Below are positions 16,739-24,900 of a stretch of 41,764 bases of DNA, one piece after another (within the stretch, counting starts at the first letter, position 1; each line of letters opens with the position of its first letter). Origin of the DNA: Verrucomicrobiota bacterium (lineage in GTDB: Bacteria; Verrucomicrobiota; Verrucomicrobiia; Opitutales; Opitutaceae); assembly GCA_023457715.1 (NCBI GenBank), contig JAEWKR010000109.1, positions 1 through 41,764 on the forward strand, in the 5' to 3' direction. Under the pieces are notes generated by a model that made no database searches, was not told the origin of the DNA, and saw only the letters and a program-made list of their open reading frames with translations. Made by a program: the position numbers and the translations under genes.

Positions 16739-18358
16739 ATGCGCCTTGCCCCCCTCCTGGCCGCGTTCCTTACCGTCTCGGCCGCGTTTGCCGCCCCGCC
16801 GCCCGATTTTCAAAAACGCGTCGCCGCGTTGGCGGGTGAAGGTCCCGGCGGGGTCGTCGCCGCCTGGGTGGACGACGCCGGCACCGTGTACGCGCAGGCC
16901 GGAACGCGATCCAAGCAGGATGCCCGACCCCTGGACGCGGACACGCCGATCGCCATCGGCTCGGTGACGAAGGTCTTTACCGCGTTGCTGCTCGCCGAAA
17001 CCCAGCTGCAGGGCAAAGCCAGGCTCGACGACCCGGCTGCACGTTATCTCCTGCCCGCGGGCGCCACCCTGACGGGCCCGCTGGCCAGCATCACGCTCGA
17101 GACGCTCAGCACCCACCAATCGGGCCTGCCGCGGCTGCCGTTCAACCTCGGCCCGAATCCGGACGGCGATCCGCAACCGTATGCTCGCTACGATCGCGCG
17201 GCGATGGTGGTCGCGTTGCGGGAGGACGGCGCACGGGCCCTGGCGGCACGCCATGTGACGTATTCGAACTTTGGAGTCGGCGTGCTGGGCGAGGCGCTCG
17301 CGGGTGCCTGGGGCACATCGTATGAGGAGGCGTTGCAGGCCCGCGTGCTGGAGCCCTTGCGCCTGAGGCACACGCGCCTGCTGCTGGAGGCGCGGCCGGA
17401 TCCGGAGGTTGCCCCGGCCCATCCCCGCGGGGTGGAGCGTCCGAACTGGACGTTTCAGGCGATGGCGCCGGCGGGTGCATTGCGCAGCACCGCCCGCGAT
17501 CTCGCGAGGTTCGTCCGGGCCTGCGTGGGCCTGGACGAAACGCCGCTGCGGGCCGCGATCGACCTGACGCTGAAACCGCGGGCGTCGGCGCCGGAACAGG
17601 GGGGGCAGATCGGGCTCGGCTGGTTCCTGTCCGGCGAGGAGGGAAAACGCGTGGCGAATCATGGAGGCGCCACCGCCGGAGCGACTGCCTTCGTGCTGAT
17701 CGACCCGGCCGGGCGCCGTGGGGTGGTGCTCCTCGCCAACCAGAACCGGAATCTCGAGCGGCTCGGCTTCGACCTCCTTGATGTGACGCCGCCCCGGCCG
17801 GAACGGGCGAAGGTGGCCGATGCGGACACGTTTGCGGGCCGCTATCCTCTCAATCCGGCGTTCAACCTGGACATCACGGCCCGCGAGGGCGCGCTGTTCG
17901 TGCAGGCCACGGGACAATCCGCTCTGCCCCTGCAGAGACTCGAGCCGGACCGATTCAAGGTGGTCGGCGTCCCGGCCGAGATCGCCTTTGAGCGCAACGG
18001 CGGTGGTGAGGTGGTGGCCCTGGTGATCAGGCAGAACGGGCGTGACCAGCGGGGAGAACGGCGGCCGCTCCCGGCGCCGCCGAAGCAGGTGGCGCTGCCG
18101 GACTCCGCCTTGGCGGAGTATGTGGGCAAGTATCCGCTGAATCCTTCGTTCGTCCTGACCGTCACCCACGAGCCGGGACAGCTTCACGTGCAGGCGACGG
18201 GTCAGCCCAAGTTCCCGGTGTTCGCCAGCGCCAAGGATCATTTCCACTACACCGTGGTCGAGGCGAAGCTCGTCTTCGAACGTGACGCTGCGGGAAAGGT
18301 CGTCGCGGTCGTATTGCACCAGAACGGCGCGAAAGTGCGCGGCGAGCGCCGCGACTGA
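16739..18358 (+). CDS. Secreted beta-lactamase-fold serine hydrolase with two DUF3471-like repeats
   Basis: 539 aa from ATG 16739, with signal peptide (LAPLLAAFLTVSAAFA, cut after about residue 19). The catalytic domain has the class C/penicillin-binding triad: Ser75 and Lys78 in SVTK, Tyr175 in YSN and HGG at 308-310. After about 380 come two similar 75-residue segments (FAGRYPLNPAFNLDITAREG and YVGKYPLNPSFVLTVTHEPG, each with VQATGQ and an FER...GRER ending) of the DUF3471 type, probably substrate or cell-wall binding. Likely an esterase or D-Ala-D-Ala peptidase in the periplasm. Resistance function is not implied. Confidence 0.9.
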   Translation: MRLAPLLAAFLTVSAAFAAPPPDFQKRVAALAGEGPGGVVAAWVDDAGTVYAQAGTRSKQDARPLDADTPIAIGSVTKVFTALLLAETQLQGKARLDDPAARYLLPAGATLTGPLASITLETLSTHQSGLPRLPFNLGPNPDGDPQPYARYDRAAMVVALREDGARALAARHVTYSNFGVGVLGEALAGAWGTSYEEALQARVLEPLRLRHTRLLLEARPDPEVAPAHPRGVERPNWTFQAMAPAGALRSTARDLARFVRACVGLDETPLRAAIDLTLKPRASAPEQGGQIGLGWFLSGEEGKRVANHGGATAGATAFVLIDPAGRRGVVLLANQNRNLERLGFDLLDVTPPRPERAKVADADTFAGRYPLNPAFNLDITAREGALFVQATGQSALPLQRLEPDRFKVVGVPAEIAFERNGGGEVVALVIRQNGRDQRGERRPLPAPPKQVALPDSALAEYVGKYPLNPSFVLTVTHEPGQLHVQATGQPKFPVFASAKDHFHYTVVEAKLVFERDAAGKVVAVVLHQNGAKVRGERRD

Positions 18359-18377
18359 GCGGTTTCGACGAAGGCCG

Positions 18378-18478
18378 ATTGCGCAGTCCCTCCGTCCCTC
18401 CGTCCCTCCGTCCCTCTGGTCCTCCGGTCCTCTGGTCCTCTGGTCCTCTGGTCCTCCGGCTCCGGCCCTCCGCCCCTC
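18378..18478. repeat. CCCTCCGT/CCTCTGGT octamer array
   Basis: Twelve or so octamers: CCCTCCGT three times, then CCCTCTGG, TCCTCCGG and TCCTCTGG words, in single orientation, between the convergent hydrolase and LysR genes. Its words are those found in the loop of rsmE (12811-12890). No hairpin was seen. Confidence 0.85.
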
Positions 18479-18494
18479 CGTCAGCAGCCGGCCG

Positions 18495-19388
18495 TCAAAT
18501 TGCCCGGCATACCTCGCGGACCAGGCCGCGCAGCCAGCGGTGCGTCGGGTCCGCGTCGAGGCGCGGGTGCCACAGCATGGAAACGGTGAATGCCGGCGTT
18601 GGTACGGGGACCGGGAAAGAGTGCAGGCCTTCGCGAAGGTTCCCGGTGTGGCGCTCGGGCACGGTGGCGATGAGCTCCGAGCGGCGGGCCAGGGCGAGGG
18701 CGGTGGCGAAACCCGCGATCAGGGACACCACGGCTTTGCGCCTGAATCCGGCGGCGGCCAGACTGGTGTCGATGGGATCATGAGCGGCATCGCGCGCGAC
18801 GGCGATGTGCTGACCCGCGGCATACCGCGCTGCCGTCATCCGGCCTTCGGTCAGCGGATGCCCCGGGCGGACGACTCCGACATAGCGGTCGCGGAACAGC
18901 GGCTGCATCCTGAGCTCAGGGCTTGTGTTCGGTTCCACCACGCCGGTCTCGAGGTCAACCGCTCCCTCGCGCAGCGGAGTGCTGTCCTTGTCGGGCTTGG
19001 ACACGAAGCGGAGCTGGACCCCCGGAGCCTCCGCTTGCAGCCGCGCCAGGAGAGCGGGGCCGAAATTTTCGACGAAGCCCTCGCTGGTGCGCAGGGTGAA
19101 GGTGCGGTGAAGGTCCGCGAGGGCCGGTGTTTCCGCCGGGCGCAACAGGGCCTCGCTCTCCTGGACGAGCTGGCTGACGCGGCCCCGCAGTTCGAGAGCC
19201 CGCGGCGTAGGGACGAGACCGCGTCCCGCGCGGACGAGGAGGGGATCGCCGGTGGCGGCGCGGACCCGCGCCAGGGCCCGGCTCATGGCCGAAGGGCTGA
19301 GGCGAAGCCGTCGGGCGGCGCGGGCCACGCTGCCTTCCGCCAGCAGCACATCCAAGGTCACGAGGAGGTTGAGATCCGGTCGATGCAT
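18495..19388 (-). CDS. LysR-family regulator
   Basis: 297 aa from the ATG at 19388 (MHRPDLNLLVTLDVLLAEGS); longer readings extend into the divergent MFS gene region. Winged HTH with VARAARRLRLSPSAMSRALA, then the LysR substrate domain (TFTLRTSEGFVENFGP, RYVGVVRPGHPL, VSLIAGFATALALARRSELI). Sits divergently to the MFS exporter with a 96-bp shared control region, so most likely activates that exporter in response to its substrate. Confidence 0.93.
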   Translation of the reverse strand: MHRPDLNLLVTLDVLLAEGSVARAARRLRLSPSAMSRALARVRAATGDPLLVRAGRGLVPTPRALELRGRVSQLVQESEALLRPAETPALADLHRTFTLRTSEGFVENFGPALLARLQAEAPGVQLRFVSKPDKDSTPLREGAVDLETGVVEPNTSPELRMQPLFRDRYVGVVRPGHPLTEGRMTAARYAAGQHIAVARDAAHDPIDTSLAAAGFRRKAVVSLIAGFATALALARRSELIATVPERHTGNLREGLHSFPVPVPTPAFTVSMLWHPRLDADPTHRWLRGLVREVCRAI

Positions 19389-19406
19389 GGGGTTTTGCGC
19401 TGCACG

Positions 19407-19462
19407 TGACATGGCGTTGCATGCAGGTATGGCCTGCATATGATGCGCGTTCCGCCATGTCA
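19407..19462. promoter_or_regulatory. Nested palindromes in the LysR/MFS divergent region
   Basis: Outer: TGACATGGCG (19407-19416) and CGCCATGTCA (19453-19462) are perfect 10-bp inverted repeats. Inner: ATGCAGG-TATGG-CCTGCAT (19421-19439), 7-bp arms and a 5-bp spacer. The centres differ by about 4 bp. LysR proteins bind two dyads, one for repression and one for activation, so this is a strong candidate operator pair. Confidence 0.65.
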
Positions 19463-19484
19463 ACGGATCCGCTAGAGTGGCGTC

Positions 19485-20969
19485 ATGCCCCTCGCCCGTA
19501 CCGCAGGCCCAGCATCGAGTGCACCTCCAAAACGACCGGCGGCGCGCGCGGGCGCCTTGGCGGCGCTTTCCCTCGCCATGGTTCTTTCTGCGCTTGGGAC
19601 CAGCAGCGCCAGCGTGGCGCTGCCCGCGCTGGCGGCTGAGTTCGGCGCCACGTTCGCCCAGGTGCAGGCGGTGGTGCTGGCGTATCTTTTGGCTGTCACG
19701 GCTTTGGTCGTGGCGATGGGCCGGTTGGGCGACGTGGTGGGGCGCCGGCGCCTGTTGCTCGGTGGGCTGGGCCTGTTCTCGCTCGCCTCGCTGCTCTGCG
19801 CCCTGGCGCCGACACTGGCGGTGCTGGTCGCGGCACGCGCGCTGCAGGGTCTGGGCGGCGCCGTGATGATGGCGCTCACGATGGCTCTCGTGGGCGACAT
19901 CGCGCCCCCCGGACAAGCCGGTCGTACCCTGGGCCTGTTGGGCACCATGTCCGCCCTGGGCACCGCCTTGGGACCTTCGATCGGGGGAGCGGTTCTCGCG
20001 GCGTTGGGATGGCGGGCGATCTTCGCCTTGAACGTTCCGCTCGGCGTCCTGGCCCTTGGGCTCGCGCTGCGGGGTCTGCCGCCCGATCGCATCATGACGC
20101 GTGCGAAGCATCCCGCCTTCGACTGGCCGGGTGCGTTCTGGCTGGCCGCAGCCCTCATCACCTACGCGCTGGCCCTCGCTTCCGGGCCCGTTTTGCCGCG
20201 GCTGGCCTGGGCCGCCGCCACGCTCGGGTGTGGGGCGGTGTTCGTCACGATTGAGCGCGGCACGTCATCCCCCCTGGTGCCGTTCGCGCTGTGGGGAGGC
20301 GGGCGTCGCGTCACGGGGTTGTTCGCCAGCGCACTGGTGGCGACCGTGATGATGACGACGCTCGTGGTCGGCCCGTTCTATCTTTCGTTCGGCCTGGGTT
20401 TGGATGCGATCACGGTCGGGCTCGTGCTTTCTGCCGGACCCCTTGCGGCCGCCGCGGTGGGGGTGCCGGCAGGCAAGGCGGTCGACCGCTTCGGGGGACG
20501 ACGGACCACGATTGCCGGCTTGGTCGGGGTGGCGGGAGGCGCCACTCTGCTGGTGCTGCTCCCGGCGTCGAGCGGGGTGCTGGGCTATGCGGGGCCCCTC
20601 ATGCTGATCACGATGAGTTATATTCTGTTTCAAACCGCCAACACCTCGATGGTCCTGCAGGGTCTGCCGTCTGACCGGCGCGGCGTGGTCTCCGGTCTGC
20701 TCTCCCTCTCGCGCAACGTCGGCCTGATCACCGGCGCGTCTCTCATGGGCAGCGTGTTTGCGGCCGCGACGGGAACGACGCGGCTTGCGGACGCGCAGCC
20801 GGCTGCCGTGGCTCTGGGCATGCACGTGACCTACGGCGCCGCGCTGGCGCTGACGCTGCTCGCCGTGGTGATCACGGCGCGCGGTTCATCCCCCCGAAGC
20901 ACGCAGGCTGAACCGTGGCGCCGGCTGCAGCCGGTGCCTCTGCGGCTTCCTCCCGGGCGGGAACTCTGA
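19485..20969 (+). CDS. MFS drug/metabolite exporter, DHA2 type
   Basis: 494 aa, ATG start. Long hydrophobic repeats fit about 14 transmembrane helices, as in the EmrB/QacA group. MFS motif A appears after TM2 (GRLGDVVGRRRLLLGG), motif C-like glycine-rich TM5 (GTMSALGTALGPSIGGAVLA), and ALNVPLGVLALGLAL follows. Expected to be a proton-driven exporter in the inner membrane. It is divergent from a LysR regulator and followed 16 bp later by a hydrolase gene, so one transcript may cover both. Confidence 0.9.
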   Translation: MPLARTAGPASSAPPKRPAARAGALAALSLAMVLSALGTSSASVALPALAAEFGATFAQVQAVVLAYLLAVTALVVAMGRLGDVVGRRRLLLGGLGLFSLASLLCALAPTLAVLVAARALQGLGGAVMMALTMALVGDIAPPGQAGRTLGLLGTMSALGTALGPSIGGAVLAALGWRAIFALNVPLGVLALGLALRGLPPDRIMTRAKHPAFDWPGAFWLAAALITYALALASGPVLPRLAWAAATLGCGAVFVTIERGTSSPLVPFALWGGGRRVTGLFASALVATVMMTTLVVGPFYLSFGLGLDAITVGLVLSAGPLAAAAVGVPAGKAVDRFGGRRTTIAGLVGVAGGATLLVLLPASSGVLGYAGPLMLITMSYILFQTANTSMVLQGLPSDRRGVVSGLLSLSRNVGLITGASLMGSVFAAATGTTRLADAQPAAVALGMHVTYGAALALTLLAVVITARGSSPRSTQAEPWRRLQPVPLRLPPGREL

Positions 20970-20985
20970 TACGCAAGGATCTGCC

Positions 20986-22071
20986 ATGCGACTTATGCTG
21001 AAAACGATCAAGATCCTGGTGATTGTCCTGGTGGCGGTGCTGGTCGTCGCCGTGGGAGGCGCGCTCGCGATGCGCTTCTATCGCCAGCACGCCGCGGCCG
21101 GGGAGTTCACGATCGAAAAACCTGCCGGGATTCGCGAGTCGGGCTACGTGCGCATCGGTGGCATCGACCAGTGGGTGCAGATCCGTGGCCGGCATCGCGA
21201 TAACCCCGTTCTCCTTTGCCTCCACGGCGGACCAGGCGCGACGTGGTTGCCCGTCACCCGGCTTTTCCGCGGGTGGGAACAGGAATTCACGGTCGTGCTG
21301 TGGGATCAGCGCGGGGCGGGGAAGACGTTGAAGGTCTCCGGCCCGGCGATCGCCTCGACGATGACCATCGCGCGCATGGTGGAGGATGGCGTCGAGCTTG
21401 CCGAGCACCTGCGCATGCGTCTGGGCAAAGAGAAAATCATCCTGCTGGGACATTCCTTTGGTTCGGTCGTGGGAATCCGGATGGCGCTCGCACGTCCGGA
21501 TCTCTTCCATGCCTTCGTCGGGACCGGACAGGTCGGCGATCTCCCGCGCAGTCTGACGCTGGAATACGCCCGGTTGCAGGAGCAGGCGACGGCTGCACAC
21601 GACGGCAAGACCCTGGCTGCGCTGGCACAAATCGGACCTCCGCCCTTCAAGAACCTCCAGCAGGTTGCCACCTATTTCGAACAGGCCGCCAAATATCAGC
21701 CCGCGGCGGATCAGGCCGCGATCGTCCTGATGAAGCAGAGCCTCCTGGCGCCGCCTCCGGATTTCTCCCTGGCCGACGAGTTCAACCGCTTCCGCGGCTT
21801 CGCTTCCGTCCCTCCCTGGGGCTTGTACGACGAACTGTTGAACACGCGGCTGCGTGACTCGGGCATCGACCTCAAGATTCCGGTCATCGTCATCCAAGGC
21901 GGGAAGGACACTGTCACGCCGCTCGCTCACGCCGAGGACTACGTCGGCCAGCTCGACGCCCCGGGGAAGGCGCTGACGGTGATTCCTGATGCCGGACATT
22001 ACGCCGTCTGGACCCACGCCGACGCCTTTCTCAACGAACTCCGGCAACGCGTTCGGCCGCTGGCCCGATAA
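20986..22071 (+). CDS. Membrane-anchored alpha/beta hydrolase, S33-like
   Basis: 361 aa, ATG 20986. N-terminal single membrane helix (IKILVIVLVAVLVVAVGGAL) then an alpha/beta hydrolase fold: oxyanion HGGPGATWLPV, WDQRGAGKT, nucleophile GHSFGS (Ser about 155), with Asp in QGGKDTVTP and His in AGHYAVW. HGGPG and WDQRGAGKT are characteristic of prolyl iminopeptidase-type S33 hydrolases. It lies 16 bp after the exporter, as if co-transcribed. Substrate unknown; a peptidase, esterase or lactone-opening role are all open. Confidence 0.88.
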   Translation: MRLMLKTIKILVIVLVAVLVVAVGGALAMRFYRQHAAAGEFTIEKPAGIRESGYVRIGGIDQWVQIRGRHRDNPVLLCLHGGPGATWLPVTRLFRGWEQEFTVVLWDQRGAGKTLKVSGPAIASTMTIARMVEDGVELAEHLRMRLGKEKIILLGHSFGSVVGIRMALARPDLFHAFVGTGQVGDLPRSLTLEYARLQEQATAAHDGKTLAALAQIGPPPFKNLQQVATYFEQAAKYQPAADQAAIVLMKQSLLAPPPDFSLADEFNRFRGFASVPPWGLYDELLNTRLRDSGIDLKIPVIVIQGGKDTVTPLAHAEDYVGQLDAPGKALTVIPDAGHYAVWTHADAFLNELRQRVRPLAR

Positions 22072-22191
22072 CCGCCCCGCGCCCGCCTCTTCGCGCCAAT
22101 CGTCCCCCACGTCTGGCAGAGTGGGGGGAGGGACGAAGATCGAGGGTTGCAGAAGTCGGCGGGGCGGGTCCTTTTCGGCGGACGTGTTCAC

Positions 22192-23643
22192 ATGCTGACC
22201 CTCTACCTCATCCTCCCCGCCCTGCTGGTGGCCGTCGTCATTGCTTCCGTGTGGCTGGAACGCTGGAGCGTGCCGGTCATCCTGGTTGCGCTGGGGACCG
22301 GGATCGTCTGCGGCAGCGACGTGCTGAAACTATGGCATTTCGACGACATGGTCCTGACCAACCATTGCGCGAATCTGGCGCTGGTGTTCATCCTCTTCCA
22401 TGGCGGATTCATGACCAAGCGCGCCAACTTCCGCGCGGTGGCGCTGCCGGCCAGCGGTCTGGCGACGTGGGGTGTGCTCCTGACGGCCGCTGTAACCTTT
22501 GCGGTGCTCCGCTGGATCTTTCATTGGACGCTCGAGCTGTCGCTGCTGCTATCGGTCATCATCTCGTCCACCGATGCGGCGGCGATCTTCTCCATCCTCC
22601 GCCGGCAGTCGCTGCCCCAGAAGCTCTCCTCCACGGTCGAGATCGAGAGCGCGGCAAACGATCCCATGGCGATCCTCCTGACCACGGTGGCGGTTGCCAG
22701 CCTGGCGTCGGGTGAACGGTTCCAGGCGACGACGGTTCTCCTTTTCTTCTGGAAGTTCGGGGCCGGGCCGATCTTCGGCTACCTGGCGGGGCGGCTGACC
22801 ATCCGGCTGTTCAACTGGCTCACGCCGCAGGATCGCGGCTATTACTATGTCCTCTTCATGGGACTGGTGATGCTGACGTACGGCATCACGGAATTGGCGC
22901 AGGCGAGCGGGATGCTGGCCGTCTTCACCGCCGGATTCGTGCTGGGCAACGGCGCCTTCGTGCACAAGCAGGGCGTGCAGAATTTTTCGGAAGCGCTCTC
23001 CACGATCGTCAACATCGGGATGTTCGTGCTGATGGGCCTGCTCGTCTTCCCACGTGAATTCGCGGATGTCTGGCTGCAGGGGCTGCTGCTGTTCCTGGTG
23101 CTGACCTTCGTGGCGCGCCCGATTGCCGTGTTTGTCGGTACGCTGGGCATGTCCATCAGCACGCGCCACCGCGTATTCGCCGCCTGGGCCGGCCTGCGCG
23201 GCGCCGTGCCCATCGTGCTCGCGACCTATCCCGCCGCCGCCGGCCTCGCGATCGGCAACGAGGTCTTCAACCTTGTCTTCTTTGCCGTGATCCTGTCGAT
23301 CGTGGTCCAGGGCTCCACGCTCGGGTTGGTCGCCCGGTGGCTGCGGCTCTCGGAACCCGCCCGCCCGAAGGCGCTGTTCAACCTGGAGATGATCACGATG
23401 GCGAAGAGCGACTATGACATGGTGATCGTCGATCTGCCGGGGCCCAAGGGAACGCCCGGTCCGCGCCTGCGCGACTTGCGCCTGCCGGAGGGGGCGATCA
23501 TCACCCTGATCACGCGCGGCGACACCGTGGTGCTGCCCAAGGGCGAGACGCAGCTGCAAGGATGGGACCAGGTGACGGTCCTGGCGCACGCGCCGGACGA
23601 GGACCAGATCCGCGGCAAGCTCGTCGAGGCCTTCCCCGCGTAG
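22192..23643 (+). CDS. nhaP2: CPA1 K+/H+ or Na+/H+ antiporter, NhaP2-like
   Basis: 483 aa from ATG 22192 (MLTLYLILPALLVAVV); upstream readings add non-conserved residues. About 12-13 hydrophobic segments, with the conserved Asp pair region ISSTDAAAIFSILR and ESAANDPMAILL (ND motif of electroneutral CPA1 transporters), and GLRGAVPIVLATYPA near TM10. A cytosolic C-terminal RCK_C-like domain (residues about 410-483, LPEGAIITLITRGDTVVLP, LQGWDQVTVLAHAPDE) fits the NhaP2/CvrA group. Likely expels K+ or Na+ in exchange for H+. Confidence 0.9.
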   Translation: MLTLYLILPALLVAVVIASVWLERWSVPVILVALGTGIVCGSDVLKLWHFDDMVLTNHCANLALVFILFHGGFMTKRANFRAVALPASGLATWGVLLTAAVTFAVLRWIFHWTLELSLLLSVIISSTDAAAIFSILRRQSLPQKLSSTVEIESAANDPMAILLTTVAVASLASGERFQATTVLLFFWKFGAGPIFGYLAGRLTIRLFNWLTPQDRGYYYVLFMGLVMLTYGITELAQASGMLAVFTAGFVLGNGAFVHKQGVQNFSEALSTIVNIGMFVLMGLLVFPREFADVWLQGLLLFLVLTFVARPIAVFVGTLGMSISTRHRVFAAWAGLRGAVPIVLATYPAAAGLAIGNEVFNLVFFAVILSIVVQGSTLGLVARWLRLSEPARPKALFNLEMITMAKSDYDMVIVDLPGPKGTPGPRLRDLRLPEGAIITLITRGDTVVLPKGETQLQGWDQVTVLAHAPDEDQIRGKLVEAFPA

Positions 23644-23732
23644 ATTGGACGGCGTTGCCTGGCTCCGGGTCCATCTGCAACCACGTGATCCTTGCCTTGA
23701 CGGCGGCCCGGCCCCCCACGCTAGTCACCCCC

Positions 23733-23954
23733 ATGAATGTGAGTGCCGACGACCTTCCGTTCCTGCGCGATCTCGTGAAAAGCTCCCGGCAGCGCGTGCA
23801 TCATCTGACGTGGGTGGATCGCGACGGCACGAAACGGCTCACCGCCTTGACCGAGGCGGAACTGGCCCGGCTCAAGGGACTGGCGGGTCAGCTCAAGGTG
23901 GCGCCGGCCGAAGTGCTGCGGCAGGCGGCGCACATTCCCAACGCCCGAGCGTAG
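23733..23954 (+). CDS. Small conserved-looking protein, unknown
   Basis: 73 aa, ATG 23733; longer reading is out of reach of any start context. Soluble, helical, with VHHLTWVDRDGTKRLTALTE and AELARLKGLAGQL. The C-terminal LKVAPAEVLRQAAHIP looks like a short helix-turn-helix but I recognise no family. It sits alone between the antiporter and the xylanase-like gene. Confidence 0.6.
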   Translation: MNVSADDLPFLRDLVKSSRQRVHHLTWVDRDGTKRLTALTEAELARLKGLAGQLKVAPAEVLRQAAHIPNARA

Positions 23955-23995
23955 GGGGGGAAGGGACTCCGCTCGGGTCCAGCCCTCCGCTGCGG

Positions 23996-24141
23996 ATAGG
24001 TTCCAACCTATTGCCCGGGTAATAGACCGGGGCCCATAATGGGCTGGTACGGCGCAAACGGCTCGTCGTTTTGGCGCAAATGGCCAATGGCGCGTGCAAA
24101 CCAGCGGCGTTATGATTCCGGGAGCGTTACCCATTAACGCC
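23996..24141. promoter_or_regulatory. Dyads upstream of the GH11 gene
   Basis: ATAGGTT-CC-AACCTAT (23996-24011) is a 7-bp-arm palindrome, and GGCGTTA (24106-24112) and TAACGCC (24135-24141) are inverted. They lie in the 237-bp gap before the secreted xylanase-like gene. Either could be an operator for a sugar-responsive regulator; no regulator is adjacent and no good sigma70 box was found. Confidence 0.4.
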
Positions 24142-24191
24142 AGCCATGCATCTTGCACTGGCTCAACCCCACAAATGCAGAGTCCCACGAT

Positions 24192-24779
24192 ATGAAAAAA
24201 GTACTGTTATTGGCCTTCGCGTTGTTTGCGGCCTCGCAAGCATCGGCTGGTGGAGCAAGCGGTTATCACGGCAGCATCTACTGGTTCACCTACTACACCG
24301 GCAGCGGCACGGCCTCGCTGACCGGCTCCGGCGGCAACTGGGCCGGCAGCTGGACGGCCGGTGTCACTGATGCGCTGACCGGCAAGGGCTGGTGGCCGGG
24401 TTCGGTCCGGAACGTCGGCTACAACTGCGGTTACATCGGCGGCAACTGGCACATCCTCGCGCTGTATGGCTGGGCGCCCTACAACACCCGTGAGTGGTAC
24501 ATCACCGACATGGGCAACAATTCGGGCACGAATTACGGCACCGTGAACAGTGACGGCGGCACGTACACGGTGTACCTCCAGATCGTCAACAGCACGTTCC
24601 GGCAGTATAAAAACGACCGTACGTCCAACCGTCCCACGGCGCAGAACCACACGATCACGATGGCGAACCACAAGAACAAGTGGACGTCGCTGGGTTGGAG
24701 CTGGGGCACCGTGCGCGAGACGGTGCTGGCGAGCGAAGCGTTCGGCGGCCCGGGCGGCGTCAACGCCACCGTCTGGTAA
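24192..24779 (+). CDS. Secreted GH11 xylanase-like protein, thumb-deficient
   Basis: 195 aa, ATG 24192, signal peptide (MKKVLLLAFALFAASQASAG). The mature protein follows the GH11 order: GSGGNWAGSWTAG and TGKGWWPG strands, LALYGWAPYNTREWYITDMG with the nucleophile Glu101, TVNSDGGTYTVY, then NHTITMANHKNKWTSLGWSWGT and LASEAFGGPGG with acid/base Glu182. Both catalytic Glu are thus in place. Between TYTVY and FRQYKNDR the protein lacks the R.NQPSI.G thumb loop, about 8 residues, that closes the substrate cleft in GH11 xylanases. It probably hydrolyses beta-1,4-xylan or a relative; the missing thumb could widen the cleft or leave a non-hydrolytic binder. Confidence 0.85.
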   Translation: MKKVLLLAFALFAASQASAGGASGYHGSIYWFTYYTGSGTASLTGSGGNWAGSWTAGVTDALTGKGWWPGSVRNVGYNCGYIGGNWHILALYGWAPYNTREWYITDMGNNSGTNYGTVNSDGGTYTVYLQIVNSTFRQYKNDRTSNRPTAQNHTITMANHKNKWTSLGWSWGTVRETVLASEAFGGPGGVNATVW

Positions 24780-24900
24780 TCGCATGGACGCGTCGGCCCG
24801 GGAGCGCGGGGCCGGCCACCCCCCCCGCGGGCCGGCGCGATTTTGTCGCCGCCGGCCCTTTGCCGCCACCCCCACGTGAGTCCCCGCAGCTTCCCCCCGT

